64,000 nt of DNA from Candidatus Hermodarchaeota archaeon (GCA_016839805.1 JAEOTO010000032.1:138564-202563), one strand, 5' to 3'; numbered from the stretch's first letter, positions 34,252 through 44,441 are shown. A program made the numbers and translations. The notes: generated by a model from the letters alone, not told the origin.

Positions 34252-34700
34252 TTGGATTCACCCATCGCCTTGACAATTTTACTGAGTTTAATTGGTGAAC
34301 TTATGCTCTTTTCTTGGATAGCCAAACCTGACTCCAAAGGTTGAATAATTTCTTGGATTACCCAATCCGTAGCTTTTCTTTGGGCAGTTTCATAATCTTT
34401 GTCTTCGGTATTCCGGTCAATGCGCATGAAAAAGTTATATGGTTCATTTTCCGAACTTTCTTTGGAGATAATCCAGAACGATTTTCCACCTTCGGGAACA
34501 TTAATTGAACCTGTTATTTCATACCACTCTTCAATTTTGATTTTACCTTGTTTTTCGCGGTCGATTCGAACTTTGGTCATTTGTACATTTCGAAGATCAG
34601 ATATGTTCTGTAAGCTTTGGAAAAGGACTTCACTAGATTTCTTAAGGTTATAATCAGCGATTGTAATTTTGACATAGAGATCTGTTCTAAATATTGGCAT
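34248..34700 (-). CDS. Small protein of unknown function upstream of the flavoprotein
   Basis: 150 residues from ATG 34700, which has AGGTG about 9 nt upstream; GTG 34712 is in frame but overlaps that site. I do not recognise the family. The sequence (KVRIDREKQGKIKIEEWYEITGSINVP; KSFWIISKE) predicts a beta-rich N-terminal part and a helical C-terminus, soluble. The stop overlaps the flavoprotein start (ATGA), so it is probably made with the reductase. Confidence 0.6.
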   Translation of the reverse strand: MPIFRTDLYVKITIADYNLKKSSEVLFQSLQNISDLRNVQMTKVRIDREKQGKIKIEEWYEITGSINVPEGGKSFWIISKESSENEPYNFFMRIDRNTEDKDYETAQRKATDWVIQEIIQPLESGLAIQEKSISSPIKLSKIVKAMGESK

Positions 34701-34849
34701 TGAAGTAAACACCTGGAGTGGGATTCCAGCAGCGGCAAAGTCTCAAGTTGCCTTAAACTTTACTCATTAATTGAGTTGAGCCGATTGATAACTACAAATT
34801 TTTTCAGTTTAACGAGTTTTTAACTTAATTTCATAGACTTCTTTAGAGA

Positions 34850-36283
34850 ATGATGAGGATTCCAATTTTTAAAAGATATGAGGGTACTTTATTTGTATTA
34901 TTCAAATGCCTTAGCCTTGGTTTTTTCCTAACTCTTGTTCATTTACTAATACAGCCGTTTATTTTGGTTGGAATTGCCACATTTCCTCTAATCCTCATAG
35001 GATCTGTAATACTCATCGTAAGATCATTCTTATTTGAAAATAGAACAGAGATTTTTGATTTAACCGCTCCAACCATATTCGACAATGGTCTTATGACCTT
35101 TCACTCACTGAATGAACAGTCTGCAGTCTTTTTCTCATTTAATTTATCATTGTATAGATTGGAGGGGAGAATCGCAGAGCGAGCTCTTACAGTTCTTCTT
35201 AAGATTTTACCAGCTTCCACTATCTTATCGCTAGAATGGTCCTCTCAGAACGAGTGCTTTGTGAATTTCTATATTAAACTTGAAAAGAATTCCTTCCTAA
35301 CTCAAGCAAGAGAATTACTAGATAATATCACGAATAGTTTCAATAAAATTTTTGGAGAACAACAGATTCGTGCATTAAATGGAGAAGAAATTACGCTCCA
35401 TTTTTCCATGGGAATGACTGGAAGGATTGGTCAAATTGCAGCTAAGGGAAAATGCCTTGACCTCTATACTGAGACAGCAAGAGAAAAGCGTTTTATTACC
35501 TTAATTAGCCCTTCAAATAAGGATACCCTTAAACATGTTTTGGAGAGCCTTACCCATTCAAATTTTATGAGAATATTTTTTCCAATGAAAAAGGTTGAAA
35601 AAGCCCTAAAAATTTCAGATCATCTTATCATGGTTTCAGATGTTGAATGTAAGTACAGTAATTCATTTCCTCAAACGGAAATGATTTCCATAACTAATCT
35701 GTCGGCACTTAAAGCAATTCGAATATTTGGCGATATTCTGACAAGAAATCTTATTCATGAAAAATCCAAAACGTCTAATTTTCAGAATACCGTACATCAA
35801 ATTTTGGAATTCGTTTCACCATCATACACAAGGCAGGAAGACACCATGCAAACGGTAGTAACGCTCACTGCTAGCCCCCGAGCCTTAAATTCAAGAAAAT
35901 GGAGAGAAAGTTTAATTCAACTTTCATCTCAATTGGATTTACCTTTTGAAATTGATGCTCAAATGTTAGTTGAAGGAATTCCGATTAGACTCGACGGAAA
36001 AGTAGGAAATCTTTTATTTTTCATTATTCCGCAAATAAAAAATTCACACCTGAAATGGTTAATCAAAAGCCTCACGAAACTTCTTAAAGAAGATCACCAG
36101 ATGAGAATCAACTTTTTATTAGACCAGAAGTTACAAAAACCGTTGGTTGATGAATTGATCTCTGCATCTGTGTTTACTGATCGAATACAAGGGATTTCGA
36201 CCAAAAAAGAACTTAACGTGATTTTAAGCGATTACAAAAAGCTTCTCTTAGGAGAAAAAGACGTACTCGTCCAGGTAGTTTAG
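34850..36283 (+). CDS. Membrane protein with two N-terminal helices, function unknown
   Basis: 477 residues. Two membrane helices (about 14-37 and 40-58) are followed by a large cytoplasmic domain without recognised motifs. The region SLEWSSQNECFVNFYIKLEKNSFLTQARELL resembles in style the N-terminal module of VirB4/TraC-like ATPases, where a strand pair precedes ATPase motifs, but there is no P-loop. The membrane-anchored HerA-like ATPase three genes downstream has a similar two-helix N-terminus, so this could be an ATPase-less companion. It is probably co-transcribed with S25e (19-47 nt away). Confidence 0.6.
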   Translation: MMRIPIFKRYEGTLFVLFKCLSLGFFLTLVHLLIQPFILVGIATFPLILIGSVILIVRSFLFENRTEIFDLTAPTIFDNGLMTFHSLNEQSAVFFSFNLSLYRLEGRIAERALTVLLKILPASTILSLEWSSQNECFVNFYIKLEKNSFLTQARELLDNITNSFNKIFGEQQIRALNGEEITLHFSMGMTGRIGQIAAKGKCLDLYTETAREKRFITLISPSNKDTLKHVLESLTHSNFMRIFFPMKKVEKALKISDHLIMVSDVECKYSNSFPQTEMISITNLSALKAIRIFGDILTRNLIHEKSKTSNFQNTVHQILEFVSPSYTRQEDTMQTVVTLTASPRALNSRKWRESLIQLSSQLDLPFEIDAQMLVEGIPIRLDGKVGNLLFFIIPQIKNSHLKWLIKSLTKLLKEDHQMRINFLLDQKLQKPLVDELISASVFTDRIQGISTKKELNVILSDYKKLLLGEKDVLVQVV

Positions 36284-36329
36284 AAAATTCTTTAAGGATA
36301 TTATGACTTCCTTCAGAACCGGTGGTTTA

Positions 36330-36632
36330 ATGGTTAAGAAAAATAAACCCGTTTCTAAACAGCCAACCAAAAAACAACAAAAGGACGAAGAGACTAAAAC
36401 TCGGGGACGCGAATCTATTCGACGTGAGCTAATTATTAGTGAAGAACAAAAACAGGAAATGGAAAAAGAAATTCCAACAATGCGTGTAATCACAGCTAGT
36501 GCAATTGCTCAAAAATACTCGGTTAGAGTTAGTATTGCAAAAGCCGTATTATCTGAATTGGAATCAAAGGGATTAATTCGACAGGTAGCCTCTCAAGGAA
36601 AGTTCAGATTGTATTCTAAGACTTCAAGTTAA
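36330..36632 (+). CDS. rps25e: 30S ribosomal protein S25e
   Basis: 100 residues from ATG 36330; an upstream ATG at 36303 would add nine residues but GGTGG at 36321-36325 favours 36330. A Lys-rich N-terminus precedes the winged helix IPTMRVITASAIAQKYSVRVSIAKAVLSELESKGLI, the diagnostic S25e segment. S25e occurs in eukaryotes and a subset of archaea. A cyclophilin-like protein gene follows after 16 nt. Confidence 0.9.
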   Translation: MVKKNKPVSKQPTKKQQKDEETKTRGRESIRRELIISEEQKQEMEKEIPTMRVITASAIAQKYSVRVSIAKAVLSELESKGLIRQVASQGKFRLYSKTSS

Positions 36633-36648
36633 CAAGGAGAAGATTTGT

Positions 36649-37050
36649 TTGGGTAACTCGACGTTCGTTTCGCGAATACCCATTGAATTCACCATAGGTA
36701 ATGATCTCGTCTTGACGGGAGAATTAAACAGTGTGCTTTCCCCACGAACAATTGATAGACTTCTAAAGAAGATTCCAATAAATAGTCGAATACACATTTG
36801 GAAAAAAGAGCTTTATTTTGAAGTGGGAATTCGTATGGGAGTCGAAAAAGTTGCTGAAACCTGTAATGCTGGTGATATCGCATATTGGCCTCAAGGCGAT
36901 GCTGTGTGCCTTTTCTTTCAAACAATGAGGCCATTCAGTAAAGTCAGCCCATTAGGTCAATTTACCAGCGTCGATTTTGAAAAAGTATTTGAGCAAATTC
37001 ATTCTGGAATGATGATTAAAATTCGTCAAACAACTTCATCTGAGGTTTGA
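36649..37050 (+). CDS. Cyclophilin-like-fold protein
   Basis: 133 residues from TTG 36649, supported by AAGGAGA 8 nt upstream. The segment AGDIAYWPQGDAVCLFF is the signature of the small cyclophilin-like family (DUF369-type), whose crystal structures resemble peptidyl-prolyl isomerases but lack proven activity. Beta-rich throughout. It lies between S25e and the HerA-like ATPase and is probably co-transcribed with S25e. Confidence 0.8.
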   Translation: MGNSTFVSRIPIEFTIGNDLVLTGELNSVLSPRTIDRLLKKIPINSRIHIWKKELYFEVGIRMGVEKVAETCNAGDIAYWPQGDAVCLFFQTMRPFSKVSPLGQFTSVDFEKVFEQIHSGMMIKIRQTTSSEV

Positions 37051-37096
37051 AGATACATACTGAGTGGTTTAAGTAGACCATTTTGAACACAATCCT

Positions 37097-39952
37097 GTGT
37101 CTAAGTTTGATGTAAAGCCAACACGACAGCCTACAAATCCACTGACTCTAGTCTTAATCGTAATTATTATTCTCGTAAGTTGGCAGATTTCAACTTTCTT
37201 TTTACCCACCAAAGGACCATTGGATATCATCAGTACTTGGTTATCAGTAACTGGCGCACAGTTAACCGAACTGATAGTTCTATTTTTTCCCCTGATATTA
37301 GTTTGTTTTATCATTTCAACTGCTGCAATTTTCCTTTTCTTTCGTCTCATCGTACTCCAAAAATGGAGGAAGTTTCTTCTCTCATTGAATATATCTTCAA
37401 ATGAAACCATCCACGAGTTTCAAAATTTTCAGTTGAGCGGTCTTGAAGTAAAAAGCCTCCCATACGTGCGATCGATATTTGATTCCCCTCAGACAAGTGA
37501 CACTTTCTTTACCGGTAATATTGATAACCCACAAAAATTTGTGCATTGGATTGCATTGCATAATGAGTTAAGAGAAGCCAGTTTCGAGGTTAACATTGAC
37601 TCCGAGATAAAAGTCAGGTTTTGGGTTCCGCAAAACCAAGAAAAAAACGACCTTGATATCTTATGTTCAAGCCTTCAAACAAATAATAGTAATCTAGAAT
37701 TTGATCCAACACCATATCACGCAATAATAGGGATATTCGGCTCCCATCCAAATAGCGTATCACTTCGATCAAAGTATGTTAAATTTAATAACGAGTGCAT
37801 TTCAATCATTTTTATCAAGGGAATTCCTAGAGCTTCTTTTGAAGGGACTCAGATAGATCGTTTAATTCATGCTCTTCTCGAAAGGGAGCTACGTGCTAGT
37901 TTTGTCGTGAATTTCATATCTTCAAAAAAAATCCCTAAAGATAATTGTGGCAAATCCACCCAAGCAAATCCAGGATTATCAAATGGAATTTCTGTAAGTT
38001 TCAACCGTAAAAATGATGGAGAAGAAACTACTTTTGGATTCTGGGAGACTTCATCTTACTTGATCGTAAGAAGCACAGACGAAGACAAACATTTAACGAA
38101 GGTAAAAAGTGCTAAAATTATTCTAGAAACAATATTTCTAAACCCTTCTGATCCTATAGAAACGAAAATCCTAAAGGGATATCAACTTCAACTTGCCCTT
38201 CCAAAGGTATTACGGCGAACGAGTATTGGTAAAACAGGTCTTTTATCTAGTCGTCAGCTTTCGTTTTTAGTCCAATTTCCTCAAGAAGCCCAACCAGGAT
38301 ATGTTCGTAAATATTCAACGATTTTTGAGATACCCCCTCAAAGAGAAACGGATATAGAACTTTTTCAGGTTTTAAAGGGAGATCGAAAATTGTACACGGC
38401 TGGTGTAGATCTTTCACATTTTATGACACACATGGTTGTCGCTGGTCAAACTGGCAAGGGAAAAACCCGTTTCGTAGGAAACCTAATTCAACAAATAAAA
38501 AAATGCAAGGATATTGGCATCACAATTTTTGATTGGAAAGGAGAATACCAAGAATTATTACACACCGTATATGAAATTGGTCGTGAATCCTGTCCTCTGA
38601 AAATTAATCTATTTGAAACACACGGTTTAGACAATATCGAGCAGTATGTTCAAACACTAGTAGCTCTTTTCAGAGAATTATTACGAACTGAGACAGAAAA
38701 CAATCTGTCCAGTCAGATGGAGCGAATATTGAGAGAATCGTTAATTGAATATTTGAGACATAGCTCCGGTAGTTATGAAGGCTACGAGAAGTTCCTATCA
38801 GCGTGGATTACAAAAAACCGCAGGCGTTTTTCAAATCCTGAGTCATCAACTGCAGGCCTAATTAATCGATTTGGGACGTTATTCAGAGGTCGGTTAGGTT
38901 TTGTATTCAATACACCAGCAACAACGATTGATTTAGAATCGCTTCTTCAGGATCAAGTCTGCTTCGACCTTTCTAATCTAGCAGCCTACAACAAGGATGA
39001 CGCCCGATTATTTTTGAACGTTTTACTTATGATAATCAGAACATATCTTTTTCAAAGATTTAGTGATCGCCTAAGATATCTCGTAATTGCCGAAGAGGCG
39101 CAGTATCTTGTTCCTGAAGTCTTTACTAAACGAAGCACAGCTGACGCGAGTCCAATTGAAGACATAACACTATTTCAACGAGCTTATGGAGCAGGCTTAA
39201 TTGCAGTTACTACCAGACCCAACCTCATCAGCCGTAATATTTTAGCTAATAGTGGAACGAAAATCTTCTTTCAATGCCCCTTAGATTCAAATCTAGTTGG
39301 GGAAATAATTAACCTCACACCCGATCAACGGCAATTCCTTTCATTAATGCCAGACCGTGTTCTCATTGCTCATCTACCATGGTTTGAGCATCCCTTTAAG
39401 GGGAAAACAACACCTTTCGAATTCTCTAATCCCCGAACTAATGAAGCAAAAAAGATTTATGAAAAACCAGTTTCACAAAACGATCACAAGTTAAAAAAAC
39501 ATGAGTTCAGCCCTACCCATCAAATCAGCCACCTCCATCCCATAGAGAGGCATTTCATAGATACAGTCTGCACTGTCCTCTACAAGCAGCAAATCCTCCA
39601 TCGAGTTTGTAAAATCAACTCACAAATATTAATTGACATTCCCCGTCAAAAAATATTGATTTTCTTTATCGAAAATCTCGATCAACTAACCCAATTAAAT
39701 CTTTCAACACTATCGTACAACGCATCAGCAATCATTCTCTTTTGCCCACCTTTAACAAAGACCAAAATTCAAAATGAATTAATTGACAAAATTACTAATT
39801 ATGAAGCCACCACTAAGATCCTACCTAAGATACACCTTGCATCGTTGACGCGCATAGAAGTTGAAAAAGTGATTCAAAATCTTGCAACAGGAAAATTACA
39901 CCAATATTTAATACAGATCCCTTTGAATACTCAAAATCAGGTACTACCATAG
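37097..39952 (+). CDS. Membrane-anchored HerA/VirB4-like ATPase
   Basis: 951 residues from GTG 37097. Two membrane helices (about 16-36 and 55-85) are followed by a VirB4-type N-terminal module, then the RecA-like motor. Walker A is VAGQTGKGKTRF (about 445-456), Walker B YLVIAEEAQYL (about 657-667), and arginine-finger-type TTRPNLISRNI follows. The last 180 residues are extra. Such ATPases power DNA or protein transfer (VirB4, TraC, CedB of crenarchaeal DNA import). No VirB6/CedA-like polytopic partner is nearby, but a VirB2-like small protein is encoded at 44.4 kb. Function by family only. Confidence 0.82.
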   Translation: MSKFDVKPTRQPTNPLTLVLIVIIILVSWQISTFFLPTKGPLDIISTWLSVTGAQLTELIVLFFPLILVCFIISTAAIFLFFRLIVLQKWRKFLLSLNISSNETIHEFQNFQLSGLEVKSLPYVRSIFDSPQTSDTFFTGNIDNPQKFVHWIALHNELREASFEVNIDSEIKVRFWVPQNQEKNDLDILCSSLQTNNSNLEFDPTPYHAIIGIFGSHPNSVSLRSKYVKFNNECISIIFIKGIPRASFEGTQIDRLIHALLERELRASFVVNFISSKKIPKDNCGKSTQANPGLSNGISVSFNRKNDGEETTFGFWETSSYLIVRSTDEDKHLTKVKSAKIILETIFLNPSDPIETKILKGYQLQLALPKVLRRTSIGKTGLLSSRQLSFLVQFPQEAQPGYVRKYSTIFEIPPQRETDIELFQVLKGDRKLYTAGVDLSHFMTHMVVAGQTGKGKTRFVGNLIQQIKKCKDIGITIFDWKGEYQELLHTVYEIGRESCPLKINLFETHGLDNIEQYVQTLVALFRELLRTETENNLSSQMERILRESLIEYLRHSSGSYEGYEKFLSAWITKNRRRFSNPESSTAGLINRFGTLFRGRLGFVFNTPATTIDLESLLQDQVCFDLSNLAAYNKDDARLFLNVLLMIIRTYLFQRFSDRLRYLVIAEEAQYLVPEVFTKRSTADASPIEDITLFQRAYGAGLIAVTTRPNLISRNILANSGTKIFFQCPLDSNLVGEIINLTPDQRQFLSLMPDRVLIAHLPWFEHPFKGKTTPFEFSNPRTNEAKKIYEKPVSQNDHKLKKHEFSPTHQISHLHPIERHFIDTVCTVLYKQQILHRVCKINSQILIDIPRQKILIFFIENLDQLTQLNLSTLSYNASAIILFCPPLTKTKIQNELIDKITNYEATTKILPKIHLASLTRIEVEKVIQNLATGKLHQYLIQIPLNTQNQVLP

Positions 39953-40006
39953 CTTTGCGAATGTAATTGATGGGTTTTAATTTAAATTTCGAAGTAAAAC
40001 CATGTA

Positions 40007-41689
40007 ATGAAGAAAAATGCAACAATACTTCTGATAATGGCCATTCTGCTACCTCTGATATGTACTCCATTTTTGAATATAGTAGTCACTCAGGATTGCT
40101 TTGTTCAAATTGTTTCAGTTAGTCTAAATCAAACATCTCTTCAAATTGGAGAAAAACTTGAGGTTAATCTCGTCTATGATTTATATTTTGACCCTTTAGA
40201 CCCTCTAGGAATAGGATCAGTTAGTGTCACAATAGGAATTCAAGGGGTAAGCATTCCTCTGATACAATCAGAATTTACCGATGTTGGAATCGCCATAAAT
40301 AAAGTAGTTATTTTAGATATCTCTCCAATAACGTGGGCGCCTAATGAAACCGGACAGGTTGGAAGAGTTCAAGTAGAGGGGTGGGTGCAAGATTCCGTTG
40401 GATCGATGACTGATAATGTAGAACAGCAATTCAGCGTTCAGCAGAGTAATCTCATCTGTGCGATGGCATCAATACCATCTCAAATTTCCTTTCATGATGT
40501 TTTCAACCTAACCGGATCTCTGCAAAACCCGAATAATACTTCGCTACCAATTCCCAATCATCCTCTCCAAATATCGGTATTACAGAATGACCAATTAATT
40601 CATTCTTGGAATCAAACCACTATACACCCATCTAATTTTTCACAAACTATCAATACAACACTCATCGGTACTGGACCTTTCAATTGTAATGTAACTGCAT
40701 CGGAAAGCGATGATTATATCCCAACTGGTACACTCCTTTCATTCACAATACTAAAGGCAAATATAACGCTCTCAGTCACAACGAATGCTACTGTGGTTCA
40801 AGCCTATTACCCTTCAACAAATAACCATTCTCTATTCGTTTCCGTTCATCTCAACTGCCAATCAGCTAACCATAGTTTTGAAGAGGCTAATGTAACCTGT
40901 AGTTTAAGAAATGTTGACACAACAATGGACTATTCTGATCTAAACCACTTTTCTACAGTGATAGAAGCCCCCTCTAACCCGGGTAACTATTCTATAACAA
41001 TTACAGCTCTTACACCCAATCACAATACCATTAATACTTCAGTACCCATCCGTGTAGTATCTCGTGATCCCCTAGTCTACTTAGAATCTAATAGATCAGC
41101 GGCAGCATATGATGATATTATAGAATTAACAGTAAACGTTCTTGATGAAAACTCACAAGAACCAGTAGCGAACAAGACATGCTCTATTTATCTCTTTAAT
41201 CAATCAGTTTGGAACTTACTAACACAACTAATCCTAGATCAGGAAGGAACAGCAAAAATTTCGTGGCTCGCTCAAAACGTCGGTGACCAAGATTTCAGAT
41301 TCAAAGCCGTCTTTCACGGTGAACCTGAATTTACAACCAAAGAAACTGAACTGACCATTACAAATACACGTGAATTCCGGATAATACTAAAATCTACCAT
41401 TGACATAATTAGACAGACAAACATCTTTTACCTAATACAAATTACTGACAAGGATCACCAGCCTTTAACTAACGTTAATTTCACATTAATTGAACAAGCT
41501 ACAAATTCATCATGGTCTACAGCCTTATCTAACACATCCGGCTATGCCACCTTAACATGGTATCTAGCAAGCGACTACGCACTTGGACCCCATGAATTTT
41601 CTCTCTTGATTCAAAATGGTTCAATTACACTTGGTGTAATAGAAGTCATTATGATAGTCTTTGAGCAAACCAAATTAGATTTGGTTTAA
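40007..41689 (+). CDS. Secreted protein with Ig-like beta domains
   Basis: 560 residues. A signal peptide (about 1-29) is followed by beta-sandwich repeats of the Ig/CARDB/Big type, for example LQIGEKLEVNLVYDLYF and SAAAYDDIIELTVNVLDEN, and by more than fifteen N-x-S/T sequons. No C-terminal membrane helix or LPxTG-like signal is visible. Likely a glycosylated cell-surface or secreted protein. A second protein of similar style is encoded at 47.5 kb. Family not recognised. Confidence 0.75.
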   Translation: MKKNATILLIMAILLPLICTPFLNIVVTQDCFVQIVSVSLNQTSLQIGEKLEVNLVYDLYFDPLDPLGIGSVSVTIGIQGVSIPLIQSEFTDVGIAINKVVILDISPITWAPNETGQVGRVQVEGWVQDSVGSMTDNVEQQFSVQQSNLICAMASIPSQISFHDVFNLTGSLQNPNNTSLPIPNHPLQISVLQNDQLIHSWNQTTIHPSNFSQTINTTLIGTGPFNCNVTASESDDYIPTGTLLSFTILKANITLSVTTNATVVQAYYPSTNNHSLFVSVHLNCQSANHSFEEANVTCSLRNVDTTMDYSDLNHFSTVIEAPSNPGNYSITITALTPNHNTINTSVPIRVVSRDPLVYLESNRSAAAYDDIIELTVNVLDENSQEPVANKTCSIYLFNQSVWNLLTQLILDQEGTAKISWLAQNVGDQDFRFKAVFHGEPEFTTKETELTITNTREFRIILKSTIDIIRQTNIFYLIQITDKDHQPLTNVNFTLIEQATNSSWSTALSNTSGYATLTWYLASDYALGPHEFSLLIQNGSITLGVIEVIMIVFEQTKLDLV

Positions 41690-41808
41690 TCTAAAATCAA
41701 TGGGAAGAACAGTATCAGTGAAATTAGGGAAAATCAGAAGTATTTTTTAAATTATAAACTAACAACCAACCAGGTCTGATTAGGATTGAATTACTGGAGC
41801 CACCATTA

Positions 41809-43912
41809 TTGACCAAAAATCAACGCTTCGAAGAATTATCTCGACTCATGAAGAATCCTGATAATATTCGTAATATTGGAATCATTGCGCACATAGATCA
41901 TGGAAAAACTACTCTCACTGACTCATTACTTGCGAACGCCGGAATGCTCTCATCAAATCTTGTAGGCCAAGCTAGGGCATTAGATTTCTTGGAAGAAGAG
42001 CAACGAAGGGGAAACGTCTTAGCGGTAACTCGCAGATGCCCCAATAACCATAAAATCAGCTAACATCTCTCTTCTCCATGATTACCAAGGAAGACAGTAC
42101 GTAGTTAATCTAGTAGATACTCCTGGTCACGTTGACTTTAGTGGTAAAGTTACTCGGGCCATGCGCGCTATTGACGGTGCAATTGTTGTTGTAGATGCCG
42201 TAGAGGGTGTGATGGCGCAAACAGAAAGTGTGATTAGATCAGCAATTCGAGAGGCAGTAAAACCCGTTTTATTCATTAACAAGATAGATCGCCTCATCCG
42301 TGAATTGAAACTTTCAGCGAATCAAGTACAAGAAAGATTCATAAAAATAATCCAAGATGTAAACACCTTCATTTCGGCTTTCTTAGAAGTCTATGATGAT
42401 TCAGATTGGTCTGTTAGCCCAGATGACAATACTGTAGCTTTTGGTTCAGCACTTCACCGATGGGCATTTACGGTAAAACAAATGCAACAGGCGGATCTTC
42501 AGTTTCAAAACATCATCGAGTATTATCAAAATCAGACAATTGAAGATTTAAGCAAAAAACTTCCCATACACAAACCAATCCTGAATATGATACTCGAGCA
42601 GCTTCCATCTCCAAAGAAGGCACAACCATACCGTACTAATCGGATTTGGAGAGGTGAATCGGAATCGCCTGCGGGATTAGCGCTTCAGCAATGTGATCCG
42701 GACAATTCTCTAATCATAGGAATAACCAAAATTATTACAAAATCAAAACATGGTATAGTCGCAGTAGGTCGGCTTTTTTCAGGGACTATCCGAAGAGGAT
42801 CTCAAATCAGAATCTTTCCAAATGACACACTTTACAGAACTCAACGTGTTACACTTTTTATGGGGTCTCGACAAGTAGTTGTACCTTCCTTAACTGCAGG
42901 CAACATTTGTGGGATAACAGGCATTGAAAATCCGCAAGCTGGAGATACTATTACTGGACAAAATGTCCCTCGAGGGATGGTACCCTTTGAGGAAATAACA
43001 TATATCAACGAGCCCGTTGTAACCATTGCAGTAGAACCGAAACGCCCGAGAGAACTTCCTCGATTACTTTCGTTTCTTGAAATCGTAACCAAAGCTGACC
43101 CAAATCTAATATCTTCTGTTAATGAACAAACTGGAGAGAATTTACTTTCTGGTCTAGGACTTTTGCATTTAGAGATTGCATTAAAAGATATTGAAGAATT
43201 AGGAGTTCAAGTTGAAGCATCAGATCCAATCGTGCTTTACCGTGAGACTCCAAAAACTAACGTCACACTGCATGAATGGCACCTAAGCCCGAATGGGGAA
43301 AATGCTATTAAATTATCAATACACCCAAGGTCTATTAAACCAGTACAAGTCGATGTCTGGCAGCAAGATCCAAAGGGTAATGCTCTTCTGAATCTATCCC
43401 CTGTATTAGTACCTGAATCAGCAAAAAAATCAATTATTTCGGGATTTCACTGGGCCATGGAAAGGGGACCTCTTTGTGCTGAACCTGTAGGCCAAACACT
43501 CATTAGAATCCTGAACCTCAAGCTCAGCGAAAATATTACTTATCGAGGAAAGGTTGAGCTTATGTCAATGGTAAAAGAGGCAATTTTCGCAGCTTTTGAA
43601 ACTGCAGAAATGACTCTGCTAGAACCCATCTACTCAGTTCAAGTAACAATTCCCTCTGAATATCTTAAAGAAGTGACAGGAGCGATATCCTCAAGAAGAG
43701 GACAAATAGAAAATGTTGAACAAAAAGTTTCATTGATTTCAGTTTCAGGAATTTTGCCAGTCAGTGAGTCATTTGATTTAGCCGATGATTTTCGATCAAA
43801 AACATCAGGAAAAGCGATTTGGCAAACCAGATTTGCCCGGTGGAAGATTGTGCCTGACCAAAGAGTAGGGCCAATAATAACTAGTATAAGGAAAAGAAGG
43901 GGATTAGCTTGA
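41809..43912 (+). CDS. fusA: Elongation factor 2 (aEF-2), gene interrupted by a 31-nt putative intron
   Basis: The GTPase that moves tRNA and mRNA through the ribosome. Exon 1 (41809-42013, TTG start, GGAG upstream) has G1 AHIDHGKTT and ends in EEEQRRG. The frame then breaks. Skipping 42014-42044 joins it to the frame used from 42045 to 43912 and restores [14 protein letters not shown], followed by DTPGHVDF and NKID. The spliced protein is 690 residues. In domain IV the diphthamide loop, normally DAIHRG, reads NITYRG, so Tyr (43541-43543) replaces the modified His. The C-terminus ends IRKRRGLA, near-canonical. Possibly a divergent aEF-2 paralogue; a frameshifted pseudogene is the alternative. 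Confidence 0.88.
42014..42044 (+). other. Putative bulge-helix-bulge mRNA intron in aEF-2
   Basis: 31 nt. Exon GGGG (42008-42011) pairs with intron CCCC (42039-42042) as the four-base-pair central helix. AAA (42012-42014) and AAT (42043-42045) are the two 3-nt bulges. CGTCT (42015-42019) pairs with AGATG (42034-42038) as the inner helix. Cutting each bulge after its second base joins GGA-A to TA-ACC, giving Gly-Ile-Thr-Ile-Lys in frame. A clear outer helix is not seen. Confidence 0.82.
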
Positions 43913-43943
43913 GGGGGGATTAGATATCATACTCCGAATTGCC

Positions 43944-44423
43944 GTGATTGGTAGCAGTGGAAAAATCTCAGACAAAATTAGAAATATTGCAGAAGAGGTT
44001 GGACAAGAGATTGCCCGCAGAGGAGCCATTTTAATAACTGGTGGAAGAGATGGAGTCATGGAAGCTGCATCTCAAGGAGCTAAAAACGCGAATGGTCTAA
44101 CAATTGGAATTTTACCAGAACATAATGAATCTAAAGTAAATCCCCATGTCGATGTGGCAATACCTACAGGTATTGCTTTTGCTAGAAATTACATCAATGT
44201 AGTTGCAAGTGACGCTATAATAAGCCTTGCTGGTTCGGGTGGTACGTTAAGTGAAATTGGTTTCGCTATTGCCCTATTGAAACCACTCATTCTAGTTAAG
44301 GGAACAGGCGGAGTTACTGATTTAATAGCGCAACATCATGAGTTGTTTCCTGAAGCCAATATCCATATTGCGGAAACCGGTTTATTGGCTGTTAATCTAG
44401 TTTTTAGTCATTATTCTAATTAG
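43944..44423 (+). CDS. LOG/TIGR00725-like Rossmann-fold protein
   Basis: 159 residues from GTG 43944. Nucleotide-binding Rossmann fold with IGSSGKIS, ITGGRDGVMEAASQGAKNANGLTIGILP and SLAGSGGTLSEIGFAIALLKPLI, typical of the LOG/MoCo-carrier-like family (putative phosphoribohydrolases or cofactor carriers). The first beta strand (RIAVIG) is encoded just before the GTG, and the only good ribosome site, GAGGGGGGAT at 43911-43920, points to ATC 43926 or ATA 43929. A non-canonical start is therefore possible. It follows aEF-2 closely. Confidence 0.8.
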   Translation: MIGSSGKISDKIRNIAEEVGQEIARRGAILITGGRDGVMEAASQGAKNANGLTIGILPEHNESKVNPHVDVAIPTGIAFARNYINVVASDAIISLAGSGGTLSEIGFAIALLKPLILVKGTGGVTDLIAQHHELFPEANIHIAETGLLAVNLVFSHYSN

Positions 44424-44441
44424 GGGAAACAGCCTTCCAAA

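Noticed and set aside
42014..42044. aEF-2 frame break as an intein or a simple frameshift
   Set aside because: 31 nt is far too short for an intein. A random indel or error would not be expected to produce a helix-bulge-helix whose exact removal restores conserved residues. A pseudogene cannot be fully excluded, but the rest of the gene is intact.
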